Notes: a model not told the origin generated them from the sequence alone. Numbered from the stretch's first letter, positions 26,686 to 35,259 are shown. The stretch is DNA of 40,995 nt from Mycobacterium sp. E1747 (GCF_001667775.1 NZ_LZJI01000116.1:1-40995); one strand, 5' to 3'. Numbers and translations: made by a program.

Positions 26686-27648
26686 GACGCGCACCACGAC
26701 CTTGCCCTTGGCGGTGCGGTTCTCCAGGGACGCGACCGCCGCGGCGGCCTCGTCCAGGGGATACACCTCGGGGGTGGGGGCGGCCAGCTCGCCCGAGCTG
26801 AGCAGCTTCTCGAGCCCGGCCCACTGTTCGGCCAGCGCGGTCGGATGCGTCGCCGTCCAGGCGCCCCAGCCCACACCGACCACGTCAATGTTGTTGAGCA
26901 GCAACCGGTTCACCTTCACGGTCGGGATGTCCCCACCGGTGAAACCGACCACCAGCAGTCGCCCTCCGGGGGCCAGCGAGCGCAACGAGTCGGTGAAGCG
27001 GTCGCCGCCGACCGGATCGAGGACGATGTCGACGCCGCGACCGCCGGTGAGCTCCTTGACGGCGTCCTTGAACCCGTCGGCCAACACCACGTCGGTGGCG
27101 CCGGCGGCCGTCGCGACCTCCGCCTTCTCTTCCGTGCTGACCACCGCAATGGTGCGCGACGCCCCCAGCAGTGACGCCAGCCGCAGCGTCGAGGTTCCGA
27201 TGCCGCCGGCCGCGCCGTGCACCAGCACGGTCTCGCCCTGGGCCAGCCGGCCCCGCACCGTCAGCGCGAAATACACCGTCAGGTCGTTGAACAGCAGTCC
27301 GGCGCCGGCCTCGAAGCTCACGTTGTCGGGAAGCTTGAACACCCGGTCGGGCTGCAGGATGGCGACCTCGGCCATTGCGCCGGACAGCATCGTCAGCCCG
27401 ACGACCCGGTCCCCGGCACGCACGTGCGCGCCGTCCGGCGCCGAGCGCACGACGCCGGCGATCTCGGCGCCCAGCACGAACGGCGGCTCGGGGCGGTACT
27501 GATAGAGGCCCCGGGTGAGCAGCGCGTCCGGGAAGGCGGCACCGGCCGCGTGCACCTCGACGACGACACCGTCACCCGACGGCTCGTCGATCTCGGCCAC
27601 CTCGATCGCGTCCGGACCATCCAGCCGAGTCACCCGCGCAGCACGCAT
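26677..27648 (-). CDS. fadB4: quinone-oxidoreductase-like NADPH dehydrogenase FadB4
   Basis: A medium-chain reductase (zeta-crystallin/quinone oxidoreductase type) without structural zinc cysteines. The NADPH loop is VHGAAGGIGTSTLRLASLLG, with FNDLTVYFALTVRGRL before it. It closely matches remembered Rv3141 (FadB4) of M. tuberculosis over its full 323 residues, including KVNRLLLNNIDVVGVGWGAW. Despite the name it is not a hydroxyacyl-CoA dehydrogenase by sequence. It lies 22 bases after the AcuI-like gene, so the two may be co-transcribed. The stop codon sits inside a strong palindrome. Confidence 0.88.
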   Translation of the reverse strand: MRAARVTRLDGPDAIEVAEIDEPSGDGVVVEVHAAGAAFPDALLTRGLYQYRPEPPFVLGAEIAGVVRSAPDGAHVRAGDRVVGLTMLSGAMAEVAILQPDRVFKLPDNVSFEAGAGLLFNDLTVYFALTVRGRLAQGETVLVHGAAGGIGTSTLRLASLLGASRTIAVVSTEEKAEVATAAGATDVVLADGFKDAVKELTGGRGVDIVLDPVGGDRFTDSLRSLAPGGRLLVVGFTGGDIPTVKVNRLLLNNIDVVGVGWGAWTATHPTALAEQWAGLEKLLSSGELAAPTPEVYPLDEAAAAVASLENRTAKGKVVVRVRA

Positions 27649-27670
27649 GGTCGGTCAGCCTACTGCCGAC

Positions 27671-28669
27671 TCAAAATCCACCGGCGACCCGCACCACCGC
27701 CCGCCCGGTGAACTTGCCGGCGCGCAGCTGATCGAGCACGTCGACGACGTCCTTGATGTCAACGTCGCTGGTGAGCAAGTCGAGGTGGCGCGGTCGCAAC
27801 GAATCGCCCAGCAGCGCCCACAGTTTGCGGCGCCGGCCGATCGGCATCAGCACCGAGTCCATCCCGAGCAGCGCGACGCCGCGCAGGATGAACGGCATCA
27901 CCGTGGTGCGCAACGCCGGACCCCCGGTCAGGCCACTGCAGGCCACCGCCCCGCCGTAGTCCACGGCGCTGAGCACGTCGGCCAGCGTCGCGCCGCCCAC
28001 GCAATCCACCGCAGCCGCCCAGCGAGCCTTGGCCAGCGGCCGCGGCTTGGCGTCGGGATCAGCGGGCAGCCGACCGATAACTTCCGCGGCGCCAAGCTCT
28101 TTCAGCAGACCGGCCGCCCCTTCCTTGCCGGTCGAGGCCACCACCCGGTAGCCCGCGGCGGCCAACAGGTCCACGCTGACCGAGCCGACCCCGCCGGAGG
28201 CGCCCGTGACGACCACCGAGCCGGCGCCGGGTCCGATGCCCCAGTCGATCAGCGCCTGCACGCTCATGGCGGCGGTGAAACCCGCGGTCCCGATCGCGGC
28301 GCCCTCGTACGGGCTGAGCGCACCGAGCGCGACGACCTGGTCGGCCGGCAGCCGCGCGTATTCGGCGTAGCCGCCGTGGTGGCCGGTGCCGATCTGGTAT
28401 CCGTGGGCCAGCACCTGCTCGCCGACGGTGAAGTCCGGTGACCCCGATTCGACGACCTCGCCGGTCAGGTCGATGCCTGGGACCACCGGGTAGCTGCGCA
28501 CCACCCCGGCGCCCGGGGTCAGCGCCAGCGCGTCCTTGTAGTTGACGCTCGAATAGAGCACCCGGATCGTCACGTCACCCGGTGGGAGGTCGGAGGGGCT
28601 CAAAGTCTCGACCGAGGCGACTATCCGGTCACCATCTTCGCGGGCGACGAGCGCATGAAACGTGTCCAT
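27671..28669 (-). CDS. AcuI/YhdH-type medium-chain reductase (acrylyl-CoA reductase-like)
   Basis: A 332-residue zinc-free medium-chain reductase of the YhdH/AcuI group. It has VLYSSVNYKDALALT and VPGIDLTGEVVESG in the catalytic domain, the NADPH loop VVTGASGGVGSVSVDLLAAA, and VDCVGGATLADVLSAVDYGG with SGLTGGPALRTTVMPFILRG. AcuI enzymes reduce acrylyl-CoA to propionyl-CoA. The start is the ATG at 28669 (MDTFHALVAREDG); the frame runs further upstream through a divergent pseudogene and is not used. It is extra relative to the fadB4-fadE23-fadE24 order I recall from M. tuberculosis. Confidence 0.82.
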   Translation of the reverse strand: MDTFHALVAREDGDRIVASVETLSPSDLPPGDVTIRVLYSSVNYKDALALTPGAGVVRSYPVVPGIDLTGEVVESGSPDFTVGEQVLAHGYQIGTGHHGGYAEYARLPADQVVALGALSPYEGAAIGTAGFTAAMSVQALIDWGIGPGAGSVVVTGASGGVGSVSVDLLAAAGYRVVASTGKEGAAGLLKELGAAEVIGRLPADPDAKPRPLAKARWAAAVDCVGGATLADVLSAVDYGGAVACSGLTGGPALRTTVMPFILRGVALLGMDSVLMPIGRRRKLWALLGDSLRPRHLDLLTSDVDIKDVVDVLDQLRAGKFTGRAVVRVAGGF

Positions 28670-28692
28670 GCCTTCGACGCTAACCTCACCGT

Positions 28693-28877
28693 ATGGATTC
28701 CTTTCCACTCGGTCGCTTTTCGGTATCCCGGGTGGGTTTCGGCGCGATGCAGTTGCCGGGCCCCAACGTCTTCGGCCCGGCACCTCGTCGGTGCGGCACC
28801 TGGAGCAGAACCTGGACGCCGCGTCGATCGAACTCGACGACGACGTCCGCGGGCAGCTGAACGCGCTCGCTATTTGA
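28693..28877 (+). pseudogene. internally deleted aldo/keto reductase remnant
   Basis: From the ATG at 28693 the sequence encodes SFPLGRFSVSRVGFGAMQLP then GPNVFGP, a typical aldo/keto reductase N-terminus. Near 28773-28782 it passes directly, in another frame, into RPGTSSVRHLEQNLDAASIE and LDDDVRGQLNALA, a typical C-terminus of the same family, ending at TGA 28877. About 200 or more internal codons are missing. The remnant starts 23 bases from the divergent AcuI-like gene, and its end overlaps the fadE23 stop by 8 bases. It is a clean internal deletion of a once complete gene. Confidence 0.78.
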
Positions 28878-30075
28878 GTTCGGCCGACGACAGCCCCAGC
28901 AAGCGGCGAGCGACCACCAACTGCTGAATCTGCTGGGTGCCCTCGAAGATGTCCAGGATCTTGGAGTCGCGCGCCCACTTCTCCAGCATCGATTGCTCGG
29001 AATAGCCTGGGGTACCGGCTAATTCGACGGTCTTAAGAGTGACGTCGCTGGCCATGCGGCCGGCCTTGGCCTTGCTCATCGACGCCTCTTTGGAGTTGGG
29101 GATCTTGTTGTCCGCCTGCCACGCGGCGCGCAGCGCGAGCAGGTAGGCGGCCTCCCAATCGGCCTCCATCCGCAGGAACTCGGCCGCCGCGGCGCTCTGG
29201 GCGTGTGACGGCTTGTCGTAGGAGATCTCCACGCCGGCCTCTGTGAGGATCTTGCGGATTTCCTCCAGGGAGGCGCGGCCGACCCCGATCGCCATGGCGG
29301 CCACGATGGGCCGGGTGTTGTCGAAGGTCTCCATCACGCCGGAAAAGCCCTTGCCGACTTCGATTTCCGGATTGCCGAGCAGGTTGTCTTTGGGGATGCG
29401 GACGTTGTCGAACCGGATCGCCGCGGTGTCGGAGCCTTTGATGCCGAGCTTGTGCTCGAGCCGTTCGACCGTCACGCCCGGGTGCTCGCGCGGCACGATG
29501 AAGGACTTGATTGCCGCGCGCCCCGCCGCCTTGTCCAGCGTCGCCCACACCACGATGTGGGTGGCGCGCGAACCGGCGGTGACGAAGATCTTCTCGCCGT
29601 TGATGACGTACTCGTCGCCGTCGAGCTTGGCGGTGGTCGACACCGCCGCCGAGTCGGAGCCGAAACCCGGTTCGGTGATGGCCATCGCGGCCCACACCTT
29701 GCCCAGGCGCTCCAGCTGTTCCTCGGTGGCGACCGCGGAGATGGCCGCGTTGCCCAATCCCTGATAGGGGACCGACAACATCATCGCGACGTCGCCCCAG
29801 CAGGCCTCCAGGGTCTGCAGCAGCGCCGCCATGTTGGCGCCGTTGTGGTTCTTGTCCCGTTCCCGGTTCTCGTCCCCCAGCGCGTCGGCGCCGGCGAATT
29901 CGATCGATTCCGAGGCGCCCGCGAACAGGTTGTACAGCGTGTCGAGTTCGACCGGGTAGGCGTGTTCGGCCAGGTCGTATTTGCGGGCGATCGGCCGCAT
30001 CAGCTCCGCGGCGCCCTGGTGGGTCTTGACGGCCACCGCCTGCAGCTTGCGGGGCAGTTCCAGATTGATTGCCAT
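28870..30075 (-). CDS. fadE23: acyl-CoA dehydrogenase FadE23
   Basis: A 401-residue acyl-CoA dehydrogenase starting MAINLELPRKLQAVAVKTHQ, nearly the same as remembered M. tuberculosis FadE23 (Rv3140). FAD and substrate motifs are AAMAITEPGFGSDSAAVST and GDEYVINGEKIFVTAGSRA, and the catalytic-base region is ILDIFEGTQQIQQLVVARR. The ATG at 30075 is chosen by this match; the longer open frame runs antisense to the gap and into fadE24. It lies 32 bases after the fadE24 stop, so the two acyl-CoA dehydrogenases are probably made together and may form a hetero-oligomer; that is inference. Confidence 0.92.
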   Translation of the reverse strand: MAINLELPRKLQAVAVKTHQGAAELMRPIARKYDLAEHAYPVELDTLYNLFAGASESIEFAGADALGDENRERDKNHNGANMAALLQTLEACWGDVAMMLSVPYQGLGNAAISAVATEEQLERLGKVWAAMAITEPGFGSDSAAVSTTAKLDGDEYVINGEKIFVTAGSRATHIVVWATLDKAAGRAAIKSFIVPREHPGVTVERLEHKLGIKGSDTAAIRFDNVRIPKDNLLGNPEIEVGKGFSGVMETFDNTRPIVAAMAIGVGRASLEEIRKILTEAGVEISYDKPSHAQSAAAAEFLRMEADWEAAYLLALRAAWQADNKIPNSKEASMSKAKAGRMASDVTLKTVELAGTPGYSEQSMLEKWARDSKILDIFEGTQQIQQLVVARRLLGLSSAELK

Positions 30076-30107
30076 GATTGGTCTTTCAGCTTGAGTTGAA
30101 TGACGAC

Positions 30108-31517
30108 TTAGATGACTACGACGCCCTCGGCCACGCCAATGGCCCGCAGGTCGCGGTACCAGCGTTCGACCGGGTGCTCTTTGGTGAAGCCGTGGCCGCC
30201 GAGCAGTTGGACGCCGTCCAGGCCGATCTGCATGCCTTTGTCGGCGCCCAATCGCTTGGCCAGCGCCGCCTCGCGGATGAAGGGCAGGCCTTGCTCGGCG
30301 CGGGCGGCGCCGCGCCACGTGATCAGCCGGAGCCCGTCCAGCTCGATCGCGATGTTGGCGCACATGAACGCGACGGCCTGACGGTGGGCGATCGGTTCGC
30401 CGAAGGCCTCGCGCTCCTTCACGTAGGGCACCACGTAGTCGAGCACCGCGTGCGAGGTGCCGACCGCCAGCGCCGCCCAGCCCAGCCGGGACAGCGCAAG
30501 AGCCTCCGAATAGTCGTCGTCGGTCGCTTCGTCCTCACCGAGCCGCGCGTTCAGCGGCACCGAGACGCCGGAGAGTTCCACGTGACCCAGGGCCGCCGCG
30601 CGGATGCCCATGCTCGGATCCGCCTTGACCGTAAGGCCGTTCGTCGACGACTCGACGATGAACAGGGCCGGCTTGCCGTTCAGCTGCGCGCCGACGATGA
30701 ACAGCTCGGCGTCGGCCGCCGCCGGCACCAACGACTTCACGCCGTCGAGGCGGTAGCCGCTGGGTGTGCGCACCGCGGTCGTCTTGAGCTGCGTGGGGTC
30801 GAACAGTGGTCGTGGTTCGGCGATGGCGACGCAGGCCTGGGGAACGTTCTCGCCGGCGAACTCGTGCAGATAGGTGGCCTGCTGATCCGCGCTGCCCCAG
30901 TGCGTCAGCGCGGCGGCCACGCCGCCGGGGGCCAGGATGGGCAACGCGAGACCCATGTCGCCGTAGGCGAGTGCCTCGGCCACCAGCACGTTGGTCACGC
31001 TGGACCGGTGGGCGGCGATGCCGTCGAAGTCCTCCGGGATGTTGATCGCGGTAATGCCCAACTCGGCGGCCTTCGCGATCAGGTCAGCCGGGTAGGTCGC
31101 CGCCTCGTCGGCGTCGGGGGCCGCGGGCCGCAACACCTCCTCGGCGAACTCGGTGAGGGTCTCGACGATCATCTGCTGCTCGTCGTCGGGCGTCAGGTCG
31201 AAGTAGTCCTTGCCGCTCGACTTCAGCCGGGTCGGCCCGCCGCGCAGATTCTGCATCCGCTTGAACTGCCGCGAGGCGGCGGCCGCGGTGGAAAAGACGG
31301 TCTTCGTGCCATACTGCAGCCCCCGGTTGACCGGATCGCGCAGACGGTATTTGTCCAGGAACTCCTGGCCCATGAGCGGGGTGAGCAGCGCGATGGCGAT
31401 GTCGACGCCCGTGCGCTTGTGGTGTTGTAATCCGACCGCGCTCTGATGGTCTTTCCGTTTGCGACCGGAGCGGGCGGATTTGGAAGTCGTTGTTGAACCG
31501 GAACCTGTGTCGGTCAT
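30108..31517 (-). CDS. fadE24: acyl-CoA dehydrogenase FadE24
   Basis: A 469-residue acyl-CoA dehydrogenase matching M. tuberculosis FadE24 (Rv3139). After a low-complexity, basic N-terminus (about 40 residues rich in Ser, Thr, Lys and Arg) come GVDIAIALLTPLMGQEFLDK, SSGKDYFDLTPDDEQQMIVE and the GDMGLALPILAPGGVAAALT region. The C-terminus (GGHGFTKEHPVERWYRDLRA then IGVAEGVVVI) has AEG where most relatives have the YEG catalytic glutamate. The ATG is at 31517. A perfect 20-bp palindrome lies 42 bases upstream and probably controls the fadE24-fadE23 unit. Confidence 0.92.
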   Translation of the reverse strand: MTDTGSGSTTTSKSARSGRKRKDHQSAVGLQHHKRTGVDIAIALLTPLMGQEFLDKYRLRDPVNRGLQYGTKTVFSTAAAASRQFKRMQNLRGGPTRLKSSGKDYFDLTPDDEQQMIVETLTEFAEEVLRPAAPDADEAATYPADLIAKAAELGITAINIPEDFDGIAAHRSSVTNVLVAEALAYGDMGLALPILAPGGVAAALTHWGSADQQATYLHEFAGENVPQACVAIAEPRPLFDPTQLKTTAVRTPSGYRLDGVKSLVPAAADAELFIVGAQLNGKPALFIVESSTNGLTVKADPSMGIRAAALGHVELSGVSVPLNARLGEDEATDDDYSEALALSRLGWAALAVGTSHAVLDYVVPYVKEREAFGEPIAHRQAVAFMCANIAIELDGLRLITWRGAARAEQGLPFIREAALAKRLGADKGMQIGLDGVQLLGGHGFTKEHPVERWYRDLRAIGVAEGVVVI

Positions 31518-31558
31518 GTCGGCAGCCTGTAGCTAGTTGGGGCAGTGCGAACAAGGCT

Positions 31559-31578
31559 ATCTTACTGTGGAGTAAGAT
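31559..31578. promoter_or_regulatory. perfect 20-bp palindromic operator upstream of fadE24
   Basis: ATCTTACT-GTGG-AGTAAGAT has perfect 8-base arms around a 4-base spacer. It lies 42 bases upstream of the fadE24 ATG, in the 85-base gap between hisN and fadE24, within an A/T-rich stretch likely to hold the promoter. Form and place fit a TetR-type operator. I do not recognise the site as that of a specific mycobacterial regulator. Confidence 0.6.
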
Positions 31579-31602
31579 CACAGAGAACACTTGTTAACTA
31601 AT

Positions 31603-32391
31603 TCACAGACCGCCGGCGTCGAGGGCGCGAAGCACGAGTTCATGCAGGGCCCCGTTGGTCGCCACGGCGCTGCCGCGGTGCGGTCCCGCGACGCCGTCGA
31701 GTCCGGTCATCGTTCCGCCCGCCTCGCGCACCAGGATGTCGAGGGCGGCGAGGTCCCACACCGAGACCTCGGGTTCGGCGGCAATGTCGACGGCCCCTTC
31801 GGCCACCAGGCAATAGGACAGGAAGTCGCCGAAAGCACGCACCCGCCACACCGCGTCGGTGAGCCCGATGAAGCGGTCGCGCAGACCGCGCTCGGCCCAG
31901 CCAGACAGGCTGGAGAAGGACAGACTCGCCGAATCAAGTTGCGCCACAGAGGAAACCGATAGTGGCCGCGGCGGTGCATCGTCGACCGCGACGAACGCGC
32001 CCAGTCCGCGAGCCGCCCACCACCGGCGCTGCAGCGCCGGCGCGCTCACGACGCCGACCGCCGGCACGCCGTCTTCGAGCAACGCGATCAAACTGGCCCA
32101 CACCGGCACGCCGCGCACGAAGTTCTTGGTGCCGTCGATGGGATCGATGATCCACTGCCGCCCGGTGAAAGTGGTGGTGCCCCCGAACTCCTCGCCGAGA
32201 ATGCTGTCCTGCGGGCGTTCGTGCGCGAGCGTCTCGCGCAGCTCGGCTTCCACCGAGCGGTCGGCGTCGGTGACCGGCGTCAGGTCGGGCTTGGTGTCAA
32301 CGCGCAGGTCCAGCGCGCCGAAGCGGGCGGAGGTCAGCGCGTCCGCGCGGTCGGCCAGCGTGAGCGCCAGCGTCAAATCGTCCCGGCTCAT
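31603..32391 (-). CDS. hisN: inositol-monophosphatase-family phosphatase, histidinol-phosphatase type (Rv3137)
   Basis: A 262-residue Mg-dependent phosphatase of the IMPase family. Metal-binding motifs are GEEFGG (E67), [15 protein letters not shown] (D83, D86) and [18 protein letters not shown]. It corresponds to Rv3137, reported as a histidinol-phosphate phosphatase (HisN) in M. tuberculosis; related paralogues act on inositol phosphate or PAP, so the substrate rests on the orthology. It ends 85 bases before fadE24. The start is the ATG at 32391, 33 bases from a divergently transcribed small membrane protein gene. Confidence 0.85.
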   Translation of the reverse strand: MSRDDLTLALTLADRADALTSARFGALDLRVDTKPDLTPVTDADRSVEAELRETLAHERPQDSILGEEFGGTTTFTGRQWIIDPIDGTKNFVRGVPVWASLIALLEDGVPAVGVVSAPALQRRWWAARGLGAFVAVDDAPPRPLSVSSVAQLDSASLSFSSLSGWAERGLRDRFIGLTDAVWRVRAFGDFLSYCLVAEGAVDIAAEPEVSVWDLAALDILVREAGGTMTGLDGVAGPHRGSAVATNGALHELVLRALDAGGL

Positions 32392-32424
32392 GACGCAGTC
32401 CTATCACGGCCCTACGATGGCGGA

Positions 32425-32754
32425 GTGTGGGAATTCGGAGTCCTGATCCTGCTGGCGGCCGTCTTGGCGGTCGCTCTTGCTCAGCGGTTCGGACCGCGCG
32501 GCCCACGTGGGAACCTCTTGAACGGCACGCTACTGGTGACCGGGGTGAGCCCGCGACCGGATGCCATCGGCGAGCAATTCGTCACCATCGCCGGGGTGAT
32601 CAACGGGCCAACGGTCAGCGAGCACGCGGTGTATCAGCGCATGGCCGTCGACGTCGAGCATTGGCCGACCATGGGCCAGTTGTTTCCGGTGGTGTATTCG
32701 CCGAAGAATCCGGACAACTGGAAGTTCGCGCCGTCCGAGCCGCCCCCGGTTTAG
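32425..32754 (+). CDS. small membrane-anchored hypothetical protein
   Basis: A 109-residue protein with one N-terminal membrane segment (FGVLILLAAVLAVALAQRFG, about residues 4-23) followed by a soluble domain with TVSEHAVYQRMAVDVEHWPT and LFPVVYSPKNPDNWKF. I recognise no family with a known function. The chosen start is the GTG at 32425 (VWEFGVLILL); the open frame continues upstream antisense to hisN. GGAG lies very close to this GTG, so the exact start is unsure. It is divergent from hisN and convergent with the crp-like gene, 30 bases away. Confidence 0.6.
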   Translation: MWEFGVLILLAAVLAVALAQRFGPRGPRGNLLNGTLLVTGVSPRPDAIGEQFVTIAGVINGPTVSEHAVYQRMAVDVEHWPTMGQLFPVVYSPKNPDNWKFAPSEPPPV

Positions 32755-32784
32755 CGTTCCGTCATCCGCGGTTCCGGCGATCGG

Positions 32785-33459
32785 TTAACGGGCTCGGTGG
32801 GCAAGTTGTTCCGGGGCGATGATCAACAGCGTCTTCCCGTCGTGGCGGATCCAGCCGCGCTGGGTGAAATCCGAAAGGGCCTTGTTGATCGTCTCGCGCG
32901 ACGAGCCTACGAGTTGAGCGAGTTCTTCCTGGGTGAGGTGGAGGTCGACGCGCAGCGTCTGCTCGGTGCTGGTTCCGAAACGCCCGGCCAGATCGAGCAG
33001 TTGTTTGGCTACCCGGCCGGGAACATCGGTGAAGATCAGGTCGCACAGCGCATCGTTGGTGCGGCGTAGTCGACCCGCCAGCACGCGCAGCAGATGTTGC
33101 GCGACGTCGGGATAAGCGGCGATCCATGCCCGGAGCGCACGTCGGCCCATCCGCACCGCCTGCACCTCCGTCAAGGTAGTCACCGTGGAGGTTCGCGGGC
33201 CAGGATCGAACAGGGCGAGCTCGCCGAACATTTCGGTGGGACCTAACACGGCGATCAAGGTTTCTCGGCCGTCTGTGCCACCGCGGCGTACCTTTACTTT
33301 GCCGGTCAACACGATGTACAGGTCGACCCCGGGCTGGCCCTCGGTGAACACGGTGTATCGAGGTGGAAAAGACACCCGCTCAAGGTGGCCCACCAATGCT
33401 GCAGCGGCCTCGGGAGCGATGCCGTGCGAGATGCACGCTCGCACCAAGACCTCTTCCAC
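32785..33459 (-). CDS. CRP/FNR-family regulator, second CRP paralogue
   Basis: A 224-residue protein closely like M. tuberculosis Crp (Rv3676). The cAMP pocket is kept in MFGELALFDPGPRTSTVTT (E80, R89, T90), and the recognition helix GSSRETINKALSDF (residues 186-199) differs little from GASRETVNKALADF of Rv3676, so a TGTGA-N6-TCACA type target is expected. Rv3676 lies elsewhere in M. tuberculosis, so this is probably an additional paralogue, as in M. smegmatis, which has two. The start is the GTG at 33459 with GAGAGG upstream, giving the exact Crp length; the longer frame to 33525 is less likely. Confidence 0.85.
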   Translation of the reverse strand: MEEVLVRACISHGIAPEAAAALVGHLERVSFPPRYTVFTEGQPGVDLYIVLTGKVKVRRGGTDGRETLIAVLGPTEMFGELALFDPGPRTSTVTTLTEVQAVRMGRRALRAWIAAYPDVAQHLLRVLAGRLRRTNDALCDLIFTDVPGRVAKQLLDLAGRFGTSTEQTLRVDLHLTQEELAQLVGSSRETINKALSDFTQRGWIRHDGKTLLIIAPEQLAHRAR

Positions 33460-33521
33460 CAAGGCACCTCTCGCCTGCTCGGCCACGCTTGTCTCCAGCT
33501 GTGCTCTGCAACGCAGCATAA

Positions 33522-33541
33522 GCACGTTTTAGTGAACGTGC
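33522..33541. promoter_or_regulatory. 20-bp palindrome upstream of the crp paralogue
   Basis: GCACGTT-TTAGTG-AACGTGC has perfect 7-base arms with a 6-base spacer. It is centred about 72 bases upstream of the crp-like start, at the edge of an A/T-rich stretch. The size suits a dimeric regulator, but the sequence is not the TGTGA-N6-TCACA consensus, so self-regulation by this CRP is only one possibility. Confidence 0.5.
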
Positions 33542-33618
33542 CCGTGTAGTAGTTGTAATAACATTAGCCAATCTAACCCTCGCGAGGCCACCAGCGGTAG
33601 CCGCGGCAGTAGGTTCCG

Positions 33619-34131
33619 TTAATCGCCGGCGCAGGAATTTCCTCGGTCAACACTTCTTCGTAGCGAACCGCCGATGACGGCTCGGCCGCGCCGTATTGCG
33701 AGTCTGGTACGGACGAGCGCCGTTATCGGCCCGATGGGATGCTTCGGCCGGCCCTTCACTGACAATCGCGCTCTGGACCCAATTGCCCTACAGGCCAACG
33801 GCAAAAGGCCCCCTGGCCAACACTGCCGACCAAGTTCCTGCGTGGCATTGATGACCATTAGCGAATCGGTGAGTAAAGACGCCAGTTCCTCCGGCGCCTC
33901 CCGGCACGGCTTGACGGGGGTGAAGGGGGCGACCTCGGTGATGGCGCGGTCACAGAAATCCGCGCACCCGGTCAGATAGGGCTGGTAGTGGTAGTAGACC
34001 TCATCCGAGGTGAATCCGACCGCTTCACTCCCGCTACACCCCGACGAGCAGGCGCACTCGAACTTGCGGCCACCGTCATGCTGCCGCTGATACCTCGACT
34101 CAACGGAACCGAAGGGATCCGACACCCGCAA
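33619..34131 (-). CDS. uncertain hypothetical ORF in a 735-base low-content region
   Basis: The region 33460-34194 holds no gene I can name. The best candidate is this 170-codon frame, with a Cys-rich N-terminal part (ECACSSGCSG) and a protein-like stretch (FTSDEVYYHYQPYLTGCADF, then CDRAITEVAPFTPVKP). After about residue 100 the translation becomes Arg/Gly-rich and unconvincing, so the frame may be broken or spurious there. Base composition is visibly less G+C-rich than the flanks. I recognise no family. It could be a decayed gene. Confidence 0.25.
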   Translation of the reverse strand: MRVSDPFGSVESRYQRQHDGGRKFECACSSGCSGSEAVGFTSDEVYYHYQPYLTGCADFCDRAITEVAPFTPVKPCREAPEELASLLTDSLMVINATQELGRQCWPGGLLPLACRAIGSRARLSVKGRPKHPIGPITALVRTRLAIRRGRAVIGGSLRRSVDRGNSCAGD

Positions 34132-34194
34132 CGCTCCGCTGCATCACGGATCACCGAAGCCGAGGGCCGGCTTTAGGGTGCGTTTGGGTCGCTC

Positions 34195-35259
34195 TTAGCC
34201 GATTGGATGGGTACCGCGGATGCCGGCGATGGACTCGGGATGAAAGCGTTCCAGATATGCCCGCCAATCCCAACTTTCGAGAAACTGTCGAGCAGCGACC
34301 ACGCCGTTGTCATACAACTTTTCGCGGTCACGACCGGCGATGTTGAAGTTGAGATACCCGATGCCTGATGAATCCACCGCGATGGTCCGCGCAGCAACTG
34401 CCGGCTGGCTCAAATAGGTCTGGTCATGACCGAGCAGGGCAGTGTTGATGATCCTTTCAAGCAGTTGCGGTGCACCCGGTAGGTGAATGAGGGGCGCCAG
34501 GCCGGGCCAAGGCTCACCGCTATCTCCACCGGGATCCTGTGTCATCACGGTGATTCCAAAACTCGGCCACCGCGGAGGCCTGCCGTCAGTACGATCGAGC
34601 GAGTACATGGGAAACCCCGACAGCAGGCCACCGTCGATGAGTGTGGAGGTCCACCCGCCGGAGCTATTGAGAGTCACCGGGCGGAAAAAGAACGGAACCG
34701 CCATCGACGCACGCACCGCGTCGGCGACTGGCTGCTCGTCGGGGTCCAGACCGTAGAGGCGGCGATAGTCCCACGGCAGCCGTACGAGATGGCCGCGCGT
34801 CACGTCGGCCACCGTCACCACCAGCCGATAGCGCTGCTGCACAGGCAAATCCGCATCGTCGATTGCCAGATCACCAAAGGTTCGCACACCAAGATTGCGT
34901 AACTCGCTTGCGACCCAGTCGTGGATGAAGTCGCCGCGATACATGCCCTGGCCGCGTAACGCAGCCCAGGCCATCCCCACGATCGGCACCGCAGCGGCGG
35001 GTGCCGGGTCAAGAAACTTGCGATAGGGCAGCGATAACGCCAGTTCCTTGAGTTGCTCACCGTTGAGCTGATCACCGTGGGCAGCGGCTGCGATCACGGC
35101 GCCTACCAGCGATCCGGCCGAAGTGCCCGACACACGTCCGGCTCGATATCCGTCATCTAACAGTGCAACCACGGCGCCCACCAGACCGATGCCCTTCACG
35201 CCACCGCCCGACAACACCAGGTCGGCTACCTTGCCGGGCGGATTACCCAACGACGTCAC
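34195..35259 (-). CDS. patatin-like phospholipase
   Basis: A 354-residue patatin-family lipid acyl hydrolase. The oxyanion loop is VLSGGGVKGIGLVG (about residues 15-28), the nucleophile motif GTSAGS (S47) and the catalytic Asp motif IDGG (D209), so the Ser-Asp dyad is complete. There is no signal peptide or membrane segment. The GTG start overlaps the stop of the sigma-factor gene by 4 bases (GTGA), so it is translated with the sigma factor. Mycobacterial patatins act on membrane or storage lipids; the substrate here is unknown. The gene is less G+C-rich than the nuo or fad genes. Confidence 0.88.
   Translation of the reverse strand: MTSLGNPPGKVADLVLSGGGVKGIGLVGAVVALLDDGYRAGRVSGTSAGSLVGAVIAAAAHGDQLNGEQLKELALSLPYRKFLDPAPAAAVPIVGMAWAALRGQGMYRGDFIHDWVASELRNLGVRTFGDLAIDDADLPVQQRYRLVVTVADVTRGHLVRLPWDYRRLYGLDPDEQPVADAVRASMAVPFFFRPVTLNSSGGWTSTLIDGGLLSGFPMYSLDRTDGRPPRWPSFGITVMTQDPGGDSGEPWPGLAPLIHLPGAPQLLERIINTALLGHDQTYLSQPAVAARTIAVDSSGIGYLNFNIAGRDREKLYDNGVVAARQFLESWDWRAYLERFHPESIAGIRGTHPIG

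Noticed and set aside
28670..28978. Upstream extension of the AcuI-like frame.
   Set aside because: It is antisense to the aldo/keto reductase remnant and to the end of fadE23; the ATG at 28669 fits the family.
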